The notes under the pieces: generated by a model | Databases searched by the model: none | Seen by the model: the letters and a program-made list of their open reading frames with translations, nothing else | Told to the model about the DNA's origin: nothing | In this document: positions 26,133-34,816 of the stretch, one piece after another | Layout of the letters: each line of letters opens with the position of its first letter | Position numbering within the stretch: the stretch's first letter is position 1 | Assembly: GCA_903843705.1 (NCBI GenBank) | Contig: CAIMQW010000298.1 | Location: 1 to 64,000, forward strand | Origin: an uncultured Holophagaceae bacterium | Lineage (GTDB): Bacteria; Acidobacteriota; Holophagae; Holophagales; Holophagaceae | Reading direction: 5' to 3' | Length of the DNA stretch: 64,000 nt | Program-made: the position numbers and the translations under genes

Positions 26133-26678
26133 CTACTCCGTGGACTCCTGGGCATCCTCGGGGCAGGGATGGTGGTGGTTCCGGATGGCATGGAGGGCCA
26201 GGTCGTAGTCTGGCTCCCGGGTGAGCTCGGTCACCAGCTCGGTGTGCAGGACCGTACCGTTCTCGTCCAGGGCCACCACAGCCCGGGCCAGGAGGCCGCG
26301 CAGGGGGCCGTCCGTGAGGGTGACGCCAAAGGTCTGGCCGAACTCCGGGTGACGGAAGGCCGAGGCCGTCACGACCCGGTTCAGCCCTTCGGCGCCGCAG
26401 AACTTAGACTGCGCGAAGGGCAGGTCCATGGAGATGCAGAGCAGCACCGTGTCAGGCAGGTCGGCAGCGGAGTGGTTGAACCTGCGGACGCTCTCGGCGC
26501 AGGTGGCCGTGTCCAGGCTGGGGAAGATGCTCAGCAGAACTCGCTGGCCCTCCAGGTCCACGCTGGTGAATTCGGTCAGGTCCTTGCGGGTGAGTGTGAA
26601 GGGCGGCGTCGCGATCCCCGGCAGGGGTAGCTCGCCGCAGGTGTGGGTGGGAGCGCCATTCAGCATGAGGGTGGCCAT
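26133..26678 (-). CDS. tpx: Thiol peroxidase (Tpx, atypical 2-Cys peroxiredoxin)
   Basis: Tpx reduces hydrogen and alkyl peroxides using thioredoxin. The 181-residue product carries the peroxidatic Cys in IFPSLDTATCAESVRRF and the resolving Cys in PFAQSKFCGAEG. These match the TPSLDTPVC and QxRFC motifs of the family. The C-terminal VVALDENGTVLHTELV is also typical. GGAGG precedes the ATG at good spacing. It is monocistronic, with about 160 bases of AT-richer DNA downstream (25969-26132) holding no gene. Confidence 0.95.
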   Translation of the reverse strand: MATLMLNGAPTHTCGELPLPGIATPPFTLTRKDLTEFTSVDLEGQRVLLSIFPSLDTATCAESVRRFNHSAADLPDTVLLCISMDLPFAQSKFCGAEGLNRVVTASAFRHPEFGQTFGVTLTDGPLRGLLARAVVALDENGTVLHTELVTELTREPDYDLALHAIRNHHHPCPEDAQESTE

Positions 26679-27053
26679 GGAAAACCTCCGAGCGGGGTCA
26701 TGCTAACCCGATTCCCCGGTGTAGGGGGGCATTCTTGACCTGGGGGTTGGCACGCCTGGCGGGGCCAACAGGGATGGCCCCTGGACTGGAAACGGGATTC
26801 GCCCAGTAACTGCAGATCCCCTTCACATCCCCTTCGTAACTGTTCTCCAAAAGCATTTCTTTGACGGGGAAGGGGATGGAGGCGATAAAATTTTGTCCCA
26901 TCCTGAACGACGAGATTGCGCAAAAGCACCCTTATATCCCCGCCCTAAAGAACGGGGGTTTACGGGCTTGCTGCTAAAGAAGGCCTCTGTCGCCCCACAC
27001 CTTCGGCAGGGCGCTGTCCCCGGCCCTGGGCGATACTGAAACCGGAGGTCCCT
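26679..27053. other. Gene-free region with a possible IS-end-like hairpin
   Basis: No convincing gene is seen; open frames here overlap purD or lack ribosome sites. A short stem, CCCCG...CGGGG, around 26938-26957 with the loop CCCTAAAGAA resembles the subterminal hairpins of IS200/IS605-type elements. No transposase or second end is present. The last 30 bases hold the purD leader with GGAGGT before the ATG. Confidence 0.35.
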
Positions 27054-28352
27054 ATGAAGATCCTGCTCCTCGGCTCCGGCGGCCGGGAACATGCCTTGGC
27101 CCTGAAGCTCAAGGCCGGGGGGGCGGACCTGACTTCGGCCCCGGGCAGCGATGCCCTGGCGACCCTGGGCGTCCGGGTGGACTTGGACTTGGAGAACCCT
27201 GCCGCCGTGGCCGCCTGGTGCACCGCGAACCGCCCGGACCTGGTGGTGCCCGGGCCGGAGGTACCTCTGGTGGCCGGTGTGGCGGATGCCGTGCGGGCCC
27301 TGGGCATCCCGGTCTTCGGCCACGGCGCCGCCACGGCGCAGCTGGAGGGCAGCAAGGCTTTCGCCAAGGAGTTCATGCAGCGCCACCAGCTTCCCTGCGC
27401 CGCCAGCCACACCGTGACGGACCTGGCTGCGGGCGAGGCCCTGATCCGGTCCTGGCCCCACGGCTACCCAATTGTGCTCAAGGCGGACGGCCTGGCGGCG
27501 GGAAAGGGCGTGGTGCTCGCCGCCACCGAGGCCGAGGCCCTGGCGACCTACCGGGCCTTCCTGGCGGGGCAGTTCGGCGAAGCCAGCAAGACCGTGGTCC
27601 TCGAGGCACCCCTGGCGGGCATGGAGCTGTCCCTGCACGTGCTGGCGGATGTGGACACGGACCACGCAGCCTACGCCCTGCTGCCCGCCTGCCAGGACCA
27701 CAAGCGCATCTTCGATGGCGACCAGGGCCCCAACACCGGCGGCATGGGCGCCTTCGGCCCGCTACCCTTCCTGCGGCCCGAGGACATCGAGCTCATGCGC
27801 ACCCGGCTGGTGGAGCCCACCCTGCGGGGCCTCCAGGCCGATGGGCTGGTGGCCCGGGGCGTGCTGTTCCTGGGCGTCATGTGGACGACCCGGGGCCCGG
27901 AGCTGCTGGAGTACAACGTGCGCTTCGGCGACCCCGAGACCCAGGTGATGATGCAGCTCCTGGATGAGGACCTGGCTGCCCTGCTGCTGGAGGTGGCCGA
28001 GGGCCGCCTGGTGACCCGGGACCTGAAGCTCAAGCCCCACACCGCCATTGCCGTGGTGCTGGCCGCCGAGGACTACCCGGCCGGCGCCAAGAAGGGCGTG
28101 CCCATCCAGATCGGTCCCACCGAGGTCACGGTCATCCACGCGGGTACCCGCCTTCAGGGCGGCCAGTGGCTCACTAACGGGGGCCGTGTGCTGAACCTGG
28201 CCACCTCCGCCCCGGACCTCGCCGCCGCCCGCGCCGCCATCGAGGCCGCCCTCCCCGCTGTCACTTGGCCCGGCCGCCAGGTCCGCCACGACATCGGCCT
28301 TAAGGCCCTGAAGCACGCCGAGGCAGGGAAGACCGTTCAGGATCCCTGGTAG
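27054..28352 (+). CDS. purD: Phosphoribosylamine--glycine ligase
   Basis: PurD joins phosphoribosylamine and glycine with ATP in the second step of purine synthesis. The 432-residue protein begins MKILLLGSGGREHALALKL and has the ATP-grasp segments LEGSKAFAKEFMQRH, VLKADGLAAGKGVV and GPNTGGMGAFGP, plus YNVRFGDPETQV at the metal site. No fusion to PurM or PurN is present. The other purine genes are not in the window. GGAGGT lies five bases ahead of the ATG. Confidence 0.97.
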   Translation: MKILLLGSGGREHALALKLKAGGADLTSAPGSDALATLGVRVDLDLENPAAVAAWCTANRPDLVVPGPEVPLVAGVADAVRALGIPVFGHGAATAQLEGSKAFAKEFMQRHQLPCAASHTVTDLAAGEALIRSWPHGYPIVLKADGLAAGKGVVLAATEAEALATYRAFLAGQFGEASKTVVLEAPLAGMELSLHVLADVDTDHAAYALLPACQDHKRIFDGDQGPNTGGMGAFGPLPFLRPEDIELMRTRLVEPTLRGLQADGLVARGVLFLGVMWTTRGPELLEYNVRFGDPETQVMMQLLDEDLAALLLEVAEGRLVTRDLKLKPHTAIAVVLAAEDYPAGAKKGVPIQIGPTEVTVIHAGTRLQGGQWLTNGGRVLNLATSAPDLAAARAAIEAALPAVTWPGRQVRHDIGLKALKHAEAGKTVQDPW

Positions 28353-28353
28353 C

Positions 28354-28704
28354 TCAGGCCCGGTCGCGCAGAAGCCAGAAGACTAGGGCCAGGGCGAAGC
28401 TCACGAGGGTGAGGGTGCCCAGGGCGCGGTGGAAGCGGGGGACCTGGGGGTTGCGGTTGCGGCCCTCCCGCCAGGCCAGGGCGCCTCGGCCCAGGATCAT
28501 GGCGCCGCCCGCGAGGCCCAGCACCGCCAGACCGGTCTCCAGGTGGCCCGGGGGGAAGGCCCGGGGCCGCAGCACCATCCGCAGGGCCACCACCGTGAAG
28601 GCCGCGGTCATGAGGTAGCTGTGGAGCCGGTGGGCGCCGCGCCGCGCCGCCTGCAGCGCGAAGGCCACCAGCAGCACCGCAGGGATCAGCAGGACATCCA
28701 GCAT
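28354..28704 (-). CDS. Small four-helix membrane protein
   Basis: The 116-residue protein has four predicted membrane helices separated by short basic loops (AARRGAHRLHSYLMTAAFTV, REGRNRNPQVPRFHRALG). The spaced histidines (HRLHSYL and FHRALG) recall small heme- or quinone-linked membrane proteins such as the DUF420 group, but I am not sure of the family. It is convergent with purD, ending two bases from its stop. Function unknown. Confidence 0.6.
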   Translation of the reverse strand: MLDVLLIPAVLLVAFALQAARRGAHRLHSYLMTAAFTVVALRMVLRPRAFPPGHLETGLAVLGLAGGAMILGRGALAWREGRNRNPQVPRFHRALGTLTLVSFALALVFWLLRDRA

Positions 28705-28732
28705 CCGGACAGCCTACAACACCCGCGCCGGT

Positions 28733-30364
28733 TCACGGCCGGTGGATGCCCTCTTTCCGCATGCGGCCCCGGAGGGTGCTGGGGTTCATGCCGAGCAAGT
28801 TGGCCGCGCCATTGAGGCCTTCGATCCTCCAGTTGGTCTTTTTGAGCACCTGGCCGATGTAGTCGCGCTCGAGATCCACCAGCAGCTTCCCCTCCTCCTG
28901 CGGGCCCACGGGAGTGGGGGGGGCGCTGAAGTGATCCAGCATCTGCAGGGTCGTGCCCTGGGAGATGATCACGGCTCGCTCGATGACGCTTTCCAGCTCC
29001 CGCACATTGCCGGGCCAGACATGGGCCATGAGGTCGCTCATGGTCTCGTTGGAGATGCTCCGGACGCTCTTGCCGAGCTTGCGGTTGAGCTTGGCCAGGA
29101 AATACTCCACGAGCAGGGGGATGTCTTCCTTGCGGTCCCGCAGGGGCGGCACGGTGATGGGGAAGATGTTGAGCCGGTAGAACAGGTCCTCCCGGAACCG
29201 GCCCAGCCGGATCTCTTCGTAGAGGTCCCTGTTGGTGGCCGCGATGATCCGGACATCGACCTTGATCGTTCGGGCGCTGCCCAGGCGGCTGAACTCGCCT
29301 TCCTGGATGACGTGCAGCAGCTTCGCCTGCAGCTCGAAGGGCAGGTCCCCGATCTCGTCCAACAGGATGGTGGCCTTGTCGGCCAGCTCAAAGCGGCCCA
29401 GCTGCTGGGAGCTGGCTCCCGTGAAGGCGCCCTTCTCGCGTCCGAAGAGCTCGCTCTCGATCAGGTTGCCGGGCAGGGCCGTGCAGTTGACGATGACGAG
29501 CGGGCGGTGGCTGCGCAGGCTTCGGCTGTGGATGGCACGGGCCACCAGCCCCTTGCCGGTGCCCGTCTCTCCCAGCAGGAGCACCGTCGAATCCAGTGGG
29601 GCCACGGCTTCGACCCGAGAGAACACGCCCTCCAGGCAGCGGCTCTGGCCGATCACCTCCCCAAAGTTGTAGGTATGGTTGATCTCCTGGAACAGGTGTT
29701 CGTTTTCGAGATGGAGGTGCTTCTTCAGGTCCTGGATCTCGGCGTGGGCGCTCTGGAGGTCCTTTTCCGCCTGTTCCCGCAGGTGTGTCTCTCGGGCGAG
29801 CAAATCCTTGGACCGGCCTGCTTGCGCCAGTTCCTCCAGAGTATGAGGGTCGAAACGGGAAGGGCCCGCTATGGAGATGTCGGAGTGGATGGCCACAGCG
29901 CCGATGATGCGGCCTCGGCTCCGAATGGGGGCGGCGGTGACGCGGATGGTGATCTCTTCTCCGGTTCCGCCGTGGGTTGCCAGGAGCACCTCGGTCACCT
30001 TCTCGCCCAGGAGGGCCCGCGTGAGGGGTCGCTCCTCTTCGCGCAGCGAGAGCTGACTACCTGGCCAGCGCAGGCCGAACGCTTCACCTCTCCGGCCGAA
30101 GCACTTCTTCAGTTCTTCGAGAGTATTGACACCGAACATCCGGAAGGCGGCGGGATTGCAGCGGGTGACCCCGTCACAGGAGACGATGCAGACCCCGTTG
30201 GGGGTGGTATCGAGGATCGCATTCATCTCCAGACGCTTCAGGAGGACTTCGAAAACGTGCGCGGTGATCGCCCGTTTTCGTTTCCCATGGATCGCATCGA
30301 ATTTCAATCGCGTGCCGGAAGCCTTGGTGAAGCGCAATGTGTAAGATTCAGAAAATATTGACAA
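28733..30364 (-). CDS. Sigma-54-dependent activator with PAS domain
   Basis: The 543-residue regulator has a PAS sensor domain at about residues 47-170, a coiled coil at about 180-235, an AAA+ domain at about 240-470 and a Fis-type helix-turn-helix at the C-terminus (NGAANLLGMNPSTLRGRM). Walker A GETGTGKG, the sigma-54 contact loop GAFTGA and Walker B ILLDEIGDLP are intact, so it can drive RNA polymerase with sigma-54. There is no receiver domain, so the signal is probably read by the PAS domain. The start is TTG with GTGGAG upstream. It is divergent from an Fe-S/NrfD operon preceded by a sigma-54-like promoter, its likely target. Confidence 0.9.
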   Translation of the reverse strand: MSIFSESYTLRFTKASGTRLKFDAIHGKRKRAITAHVFEVLLKRLEMNAILDTTPNGVCIVSCDGVTRCNPAAFRMFGVNTLEELKKCFGRRGEAFGLRWPGSQLSLREEERPLTRALLGEKVTEVLLATHGGTGEEITIRVTAAPIRSRGRIIGAVAIHSDISIAGPSRFDPHTLEELAQAGRSKDLLARETHLREQAEKDLQSAHAEIQDLKKHLHLENEHLFQEINHTYNFGEVIGQSRCLEGVFSRVEAVAPLDSTVLLLGETGTGKGLVARAIHSRSLRSHRPLVIVNCTALPGNLIESELFGREKGAFTGASSQQLGRFELADKATILLDEIGDLPFELQAKLLHVIQEGEFSRLGSARTIKVDVRIIAATNRDLYEEIRLGRFREDLFYRLNIFPITVPPLRDRKEDIPLLVEYFLAKLNRKLGKSVRSISNETMSDLMAHVWPGNVRELESVIERAVIISQGTTLQMLDHFSAPPTPVGPQEEGKLLVDLERDYIGQVLKKTNWRIEGLNGAANLLGMNPSTLRGRMRKEGIHRP

Positions 30365-30628
30365 TGGAACTCCACGTCAACCGATGAATACACCGTGGTC
30401 ATCTATTAGTGTAGGTCGTTCTGCGTGAATAACCAGCGAACGGAAAAAAAATATTGAAGAGTCTTTACAAAGTGTCTTGGCTTCGCCCCGTGCCGCCCAC
30501 CGTCGCATTTGACGGATCTGTTGCGGGGGGTGGCGGGTGGGGTTGGTGCCTTGGTTGTTTGGTTGGATAGGTATTATATAAGATTAATAATAATAGCGTT
30601 TAAAATTATCATAGCTCATCGCATGCCG
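30365..30628. promoter_or_regulatory. Regulatory gap between the activator and its likely target operon
   Basis: This gap holds no gene. A short inverted repeat, CCGTC-N6-GACGG (30500-30515), lies in a GC-rich patch and could be part of an activator site. An AT-rich stretch (about 30565-30620) follows. Upstream activator sites plus a bendable AT-rich linker before the promoter is the usual sigma-54 layout, but the exact sites are inferred. Confidence 0.4.
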
Positions 30629-30644
30629 TGGCACGGGAATTGAT
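30629..30644 (+). promoter_or_regulatory. Sigma-54-type promoter for the Fe-S/NrfD operon
   Basis: TGGCACGGGAATTGAT (30629-30644) matches the consensus TGGCAC-N5-TTGCW in 10 of 11 key positions, with GA instead of GC at -12. The GG-to-GA spacing is right. It lies about 85 bases upstream of the first gene and faces it, and a sigma-54 activator gene is divergent next to it. Confidence 0.7.
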
Positions 30645-30728
30645 AATTAACTTGGTGGTCGGTTATCGCCAGACCTTGCAAGAAACCAAACGATTCCAAG
30701 GAATTCCACAAAAAAGTGGGGTGGGAAT

Positions 30729-31502
30729 TTGAACGCAAAAAAAGCCATGCTGATCGACCTGACGCTCTGTGTTGGCTGCAACGTCTGTCAGGGCGCCTGC
30801 AAGGAAGAGAACCAGCTGCCTCCGAGGGAAGAAAAATACCTCTCGCTCACCGCCTTTACCGCCCTGAGCAAGTACAACGACCTCTACATCCGCCGTATGT
30901 GTCAGCACTGCGATGTCCCCACCTGCGTGTCGGTCTGCCCGGTCGCTGCGCTCAGCAAGGCGGAAGCGGGTCCGGTGGCCTACGATGGGGAAAAGTGCAT
31001 CGGGTGCCGCTACTGCCTGCAGGCCTGCCCCTACCACGTGCCGAAATACGAGTGGAGCAGCACCAAGCCTCGCATCCAGAAGTGCAAGTTCTGTGCGCCC
31101 AGGTTGGCCAAGGGACTCCCGCCGGCCTGCGCGGAGGCCTGCCCGACCGGGGCGACCATCTTCGGCGGTCGCGAGGAGCTGCTGCTCGAGGCAGCCCACC
31201 GGGTCAGCGCCGAGCCGACCAAGTATGTGCCCCGAATCTATGGCAAGGACGATGTGGGCGGCACCTCGATGCTGTATCTGAGCCCGGTTCCCTTCGAACA
31301 GCTGGGTTTCGACTCCAGGCTGGGGAAGATCCCCATGCCCATGCTGACCATGAGCGCCCTCTCCAAGGTTCCCAATGTGCTGTCCGTGGGTGGCGTGATG
31401 CTCGGCGGCATCTGGTGGATCACCAACCGGCGCAGCGAAGTCGCGGCCTTTGAAGCTTCCGAGAAAAAGGGCGAGACGCCCCGGCACGAGGACAAACCGT
31501 GA
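30729..31502 (+). CDS. Four-cluster ferredoxin-type electron-transfer subunit (HybA/NrfC/DmsB-like) with C-terminal anchor
   Basis: The 257-residue protein carries four Cys motifs for [4Fe-4S] clusters: CVGCNVCQGACK, CQHCDVPTCVSVCP, CIGCRYCLQACP, and CKFC with CAEACP further on. After about residue 205 a hydrophobic stretch (VPNVLSVGGVMLGGIWWI) suggests a membrane anchor, as in HybA and FdnH. No Tat signal is present; reading upstream in frame gives no twin-arginine motif, so the clusters may face the cytoplasm. The start is TTG after GGGGTGGG. Its stop overlaps the NrfD gene start by four bases (GTGA). It should pass electrons between a partner enzyme and the quinone-linked NrfD subunit. Confidence 0.85.
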   Translation: MNAKKAMLIDLTLCVGCNVCQGACKEENQLPPREEKYLSLTAFTALSKYNDLYIRRMCQHCDVPTCVSVCPVAALSKAEAGPVAYDGEKCIGCRYCLQACPYHVPKYEWSSTKPRIQKCKFCAPRLAKGLPPACAEACPTGATIFGGREELLLEAAHRVSAEPTKYVPRIYGKDDVGGTSMLYLSPVPFEQLGFDSRLGKIPMPMLTMSALSKVPNVLSVGGVMLGGIWWITNRRSEVAAFEASEKKGETPRHEDKP

Positions 31503-32701
31503 AAATTCGACTTCTCCCCCGCATCTCAAGATGGCACCCGATCGCCACCACCTTGATCCTGGCTGGCACCCTCGCCGCCATTGCCAGGTTTACCTATGGG
31601 CTCGGCGCCACCACGAACCTCAGTGACGAATTTCCCTGGGGACTCTGGATCGGCTTCGACTTCCTGGGGATTGGGCTCGCCGCCTCCGGCTTCACCATCG
31701 TCGCCGCCGTCCATTTGTTCCACGCCAAGGAGTACGAACCGATCGTGCGTCCCGCGATCCTGACGGCCTTCATCGGCTACATGCTGGTGGTGCTCGTGCT
31801 CATCCTCGACCTGGGCCGCCCCGACCACTTCTGGCATCCGCTGGTCATGTGGAACCCACACTCGGTCATGTGCGAGATCAGCTGGTGTCTCATGCTTTAC
31901 ACCTCCGTGCTCTCCCTGGAGTTCGCCCCGATTGTGCTCGAACGGTTCAACATTCTTTGGCCCATCAAGTGGATTCATACCATCTCGTTGCCGCTCATGA
32001 TCTTCGGCGTGCTGCTGTCCACACTGCACCAGTCCTCGTTCGGTTCGCTCTACCTCATCGTTCCGAACCGGTTGCATGCCCTCTGGTACACCCCGCTGCT
32101 GCCGGTCCTCTTCTTCATCTCCTGCCTCGCCTCCGGGATCTCGATGATCCTCCTCGAGTCCCTCATCTTCTCGCGGGGCGGACGCGATCTGCTGCCGACC
32201 CGGCTCCGGGCTAACCTGGCCAAGGTCATCGCCGTCATCCTGGCCCTCTACTTCGTCGTGCGGGTCGAGAACCTGCTGGCGCGGGGGGCCCTGGCCGAGA
32301 TGACGACCCTGACCTACTTCAGCCTCGCCTTCTATGCCGAGATGCTGATCGGCTTCGTCATTCCCTTCGGCTTGCTGGTCGTGGAACGGGTCCGGAACTC
32401 ACGCCGTGGGCTGTATGCCGCCACCCTCCTGGTGGTGGTGGGTTTCGCCCTCAACCGCATGAACACCGCGATCACCGGCCTGGAGACCTACCCGGCGCAG
32501 ACCTACTTCCCGTCCCTGATTGAGATCTTCATCATGCTCGGGATCACTGCGCTCGGTTTCAGCGCCTTCTCCTTCATCGTCAAACACCTTCCGATCTTCG
32601 AGCCTGTGGCCGTCACGCCACGCGTTCGACAAGAGGCCGTGACCGCGCGGCCTGAACCCGTATTCCTCACCCGTCACGGTGGAGACCTGGAGTCTTCGTG
32701 A
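31499..32701 (+). CDS. NrfD/HybB-family integral membrane quinone-linked subunit
   Basis: The 400-residue protein has about ten membrane helices of the NrfD/PsrC family, which exchange electrons with quinones while the Fe-S subunit connects to a catalytic partner. Segments such as DEFPWGLWIGFDFLGIGLAA, LDLGRPDHFWHPL and LHQSSFGSLYLI are family-like and closest in style to HybB. It starts with GTG overlapping the upstream stop. No molybdopterin, hydrogenase or cytochrome catalytic subunit is adjacent, so its redox partner must be encoded elsewhere or is unusual. Confidence 0.88.
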   Translation: MKIRLLPRISRWHPIATTLILAGTLAAIARFTYGLGATTNLSDEFPWGLWIGFDFLGIGLAASGFTIVAAVHLFHAKEYEPIVRPAILTAFIGYMLVVLVLILDLGRPDHFWHPLVMWNPHSVMCEISWCLMLYTSVLSLEFAPIVLERFNILWPIKWIHTISLPLMIFGVLLSTLHQSSFGSLYLIVPNRLHALWYTPLLPVLFFISCLASGISMILLESLIFSRGGRDLLPTRLRANLAKVIAVILALYFVVRVENLLARGALAEMTTLTYFSLAFYAEMLIGFVIPFGLLVVERVRNSRRGLYAATLLVVVGFALNRMNTAITGLETYPAQTYFPSLIEIFIMLGITALGFSAFSFIVKHLPIFEPVAVTPRVRQEAVTARPEPVFLTRHGGDLESS

Positions 32702-32741
32702 GTGGCAGTTTCCCGCACCAACAGCACCACAGGAGGTTTAT

Positions 32742-32900
32742 ATGTTCGATCTGGCCAACTGGAAGAACTCGGAAACGCTCTGGCTGAACATCACGAATGG
32801 CTCACTGGGCCTGCTCACCATCGGACTGCTCGGCTGGATCATCGGCGGATCGATCCGGGAGTTCGTCCACCACTACCGTGATGCCCACATCAAGCACTAG
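32742..32900 (+). CDS. Small single-helix membrane protein in the NrfD operon
   Basis: This 52-residue protein has one membrane helix (LGLLTIGLLGWIIGGSI) with a charged tail ending RDAHIKH. A perfect AGGAGG lies before the ATG; the frame extends 21 codons upstream but lacks such a site. It sits 40 bases after NrfD and 16 bases before another small membrane protein, so it is probably an accessory subunit of the complex. No known family recognised. Confidence 0.7.
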   Translation: MFDLANWKNSETLWLNITNGSLGLLTIGLLGWIIGGSIREFVHHYRDAHIKH

Positions 32901-32915
32901 CCAGGGAGAGTCACC

Positions 32916-33101
32916 ATGACCGTTCTGCTCGTCCTGTTCCTGATCTTCGTCTTTGTCGCCACGGACCAGCTTGTTCAAGCCGCGTCCCGGCGGGCCGCAG
33001 CCCGGCGGAAGGAACTTCTGAAAGGGCCTGCGCCTCTGACCCTGCCTAGGGTTCCAGTTACGCTCCGCAACATTGAGCCCCAGGGGCTGCTCCACCACTG
33101 A
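32916..33101 (+). CDS. Small single-helix membrane protein in the NrfD operon
   Basis: The 61-residue protein is an N-terminal membrane helix (VLLVLFLIFVFVATDQLV) followed by a basic cytoplasmic-type tail with SRRAAARRKELLK. AGGGAGAG lies upstream of the ATG. It is last in the sigma-54 operon, and a perfect hairpin follows 30 bases later. Function unknown; probably a partner of the membrane module. Confidence 0.65.
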   Translation: MTVLLVLFLIFVFVATDQLVQAASRRAAARRKELLKGPAPLTLPRVPVTLRNIEPQGLLHH

Positions 33102-33130
33102 ACTGCCAGGCCTGCGGGTCCCTGCGTCTA

Positions 33131-33157
33131 CTCGGTATCGGCTGCGCCGATACCGAG
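33131..33157. terminator. Perfect CTCGGTATCGGC palindrome, probable terminator
   Basis: CTCGGTATCGGC (33131-33142), loop TGC, GCCGATACCGAG (33146-33157), then ATAAACAGATAAAAA. It lies between two convergent genes and has a mutated copy at 11072-11099 with the same tail, so it is both a terminator candidate and a dispersed repeat. Confidence 0.7.
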
Positions 33158-33188
33158 ATAAACAGATAAAAAGATGTAAAAGCTTGAC

Positions 33189-34076
33189 TTATAGCGACAA
33201 GGCCTCCAGGCGCTTCTCGCCTTCCCAGCGGTAGAAGCCGCTGCCGGTCTTGCGGCCGAGGCGGCCGGAGGCGACGAGCTGGCGCAGGAGGGACGGGGCC
33301 TTGAAGCGGGGCTCGCCAAAGGCGTCGAAAAGGACTTCCGCCACGCTCTGCATGGTGTCCAGGCCGATGAAGTCGCTGAGGTGCAGCGGCCCCATGGGAT
33401 GGCCGCAGCCCAGCTTCATTGCGGCATCGATGTCCTCGGGAGTGGCGAGCCGCTGCTCGGCGCAGCGGATGGCGTCCAGCAGGTAGGGCACCAGGAGCCG
33501 GTTCACCACAAAGCCCGGGGCGTCCGGGGCCATGACGGCGGTCTTGCCGAGGCCCTGGACGAAGCCCCGCAGGGCGGCCAGGGTTTCCTCGGTGGTGGCC
33601 AGGGTGCGAATGATCTCAACCAGGGGCATGACCGGGACGGGATTGAAGAAGTGCAGGCCAGCGAAGCGGCCTAGGCGCGTGGGTTCGAGCACCGGGCCGA
33701 TCTGGGCCACGGACAGGCTGGAGGTGTTGGTGCACAGGATGGCCGCGGGTCCCAGGATGCGGTCGAGCTCGGCGAAGGTCTGCAGCTTGAGGTCCAGGCG
33801 CTCGGGAATGGCCTCCACCACCAGGTCGCAGTCGGCCAGGGTGGCAAAGGACAGAGTGCCCTGCAGGTTCTTCTGCCAGGCACTGCGCTGCCCCTCGGTG
33901 ACCTTGCCCTTGGCCACGGCCCGGTCCCAGGCTCCGTGGATGCGGGCCAGCCCCTTGGCGAGGAAGCTCTCCTCCGCTTCTTTCACCCAGACCTGGCAGC
34001 CGGCTTCTGCCGCGCACTGCGCAATGCCCGAGCCCATGAGCCCACAACCGACGATGCCGACGCGCTGGATGTCCAC
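33189..34076 (-). CDS. 3-hydroxyacyl-CoA (3-hydroxybutyryl-CoA) dehydrogenase
   Basis: The 295-residue NAD(H)-dependent enzyme oxidises 3-hydroxyacyl-CoA to 3-oxoacyl-CoA. It has GIVGCGLMGSGIAQ for the dinucleotide, VVEAIPERLDLK, NTSSLSVAQI and the catalytic-His segment LHFFNPVPVMPLVEI. The C-terminal helical domain is complete (CGHPMGPLHLSDFIGLDT). I chose GTG as start because AAAGGGAGA lies seven bases upstream; an ATG ten codons earlier lacks such a site. Length matches the short HBD type rather than multi-domain FadB. No thiolase or crotonase is adjacent. Confidence 0.92.
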   Translation of the reverse strand: MDIQRVGIVGCGLMGSGIAQCAAEAGCQVWVKEAEESFLAKGLARIHGAWDRAVAKGKVTEGQRSAWQKNLQGTLSFATLADCDLVVEAIPERLDLKLQTFAELDRILGPAAILCTNTSSLSVAQIGPVLEPTRLGRFAGLHFFNPVPVMPLVEIIRTLATTEETLAALRGFVQGLGKTAVMAPDAPGFVVNRLLVPYLLDAIRCAEQRLATPEDIDAAMKLGCGHPMGPLHLSDFIGLDTMQSVAEVLFDAFGEPRFKAPSLLRQLVASGRLGRKTGSGFYRWEGEKRLEALSL

Positions 34077-34211
34077 GGGTGTCTCCCTTTGATGATCTTC
34101 GCCCATTGTGGGAGCTTTCGGCGGGGCAGGGGAGGCTGACCTTGGGTAGGGGGGCTGTGAGCCGACAGCTGACAGCACTGGCATAAACTGTTCCCCATCC
34201 CCGGAGTCCCC

Positions 34212-34697
34212 ATGACCATCTCAGTACAGGACCTGCTTCGCCACCAGGCTTGGGCGGACGCTCACTTCTTCGGGGCCTGGGAGGCCTCCGGGTCCCAGGA
34301 GGACGAAGACCTCCGGCAGCGCGCGGACCACATCCTCTCGGTGCAGGAGATCTTCCGGAAGCTGATCCAGGGCGAAAGGCCCGAGTTGAACCAGGGGCCG
34401 CCCCCGATCTTTGCGGATCTGAAGGCCCGCTGTGTGGCCAGCCACGAGGCTCTGGAGGCCCTGGCCGCAGGCCTCGGTGAGGCGGAACTGGCCCGAACAC
34501 TGCGGGTGCCCTTCTTCCCGGAGCCTCCCTGTGTCATCCCTGTCCAGGACGCTCTGCTGCAGGCCTGCATGCACTCCCAGCACCACCGGGGTCAGTGCAT
34601 GACTAGGCTCGTGGCACTGGGCGCCTCCGCCCGGAACGTGGACTACCTCATCTGGCTCTGGAAGGGCCGGCCCGAGCCGCGCTGGATGGCTTCCTAA
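34212..34697 (+). CDS. DinB-family four-helix metal-binding protein
   Basis: The 161-residue protein fits the DinB/YfiT-like superfamily: LLRHQAWADAHFFGAW at the N-terminus, ADHILSVQEIFRKLIQGE in helix 2, and the metal-site HSQHHRGQ in the C-terminal half. Members bind zinc or nickel through three histidines and include thiol transferases. The substrate is unknown here. It is monocistronic, with a copy of the GACAGCTGACAGC repeat (34161-34176) just upstream. Confidence 0.82.
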   Translation: MTISVQDLLRHQAWADAHFFGAWEASGSQEDEDLRQRADHILSVQEIFRKLIQGERPELNQGPPPIFADLKARCVASHEALEALAAGLGEAELARTLRVPFFPEPPCVIPVQDALLQACMHSQHHRGQCMTRLVALGASARNVDYLIWLWKGRPEPRWMAS

Positions 34698-34816
34698 GTG
34701 TTCCAGGGCATTTTGTTGGCTTCACTCTGCAGGAATCCCCCTCCTGTTGGTATCCTTGGTGACAACTCCACCAGACCCTGGCGATTTCAACCCATCACCG
34801 AATTTCGGAGGCTGTC

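Noticed and set aside
26698-26901. 67-codon frame upstream of purD
   Set aside because: No ribosome site and no family; it overlaps the variable gap and a longer shadow frame.
28742-30361. 539-codon frame opposite the sigma-54 activator
   Set aside because: The activator has all catalytic motifs; this frame is Asp/Gly/Gln-rich with no domain.
30717-30728. Upstream extension of the Fe-S protein to include a Tat signal
   Set aside because: The in-frame upstream codons give no twin-arginine motif or hydrophobic stretch.
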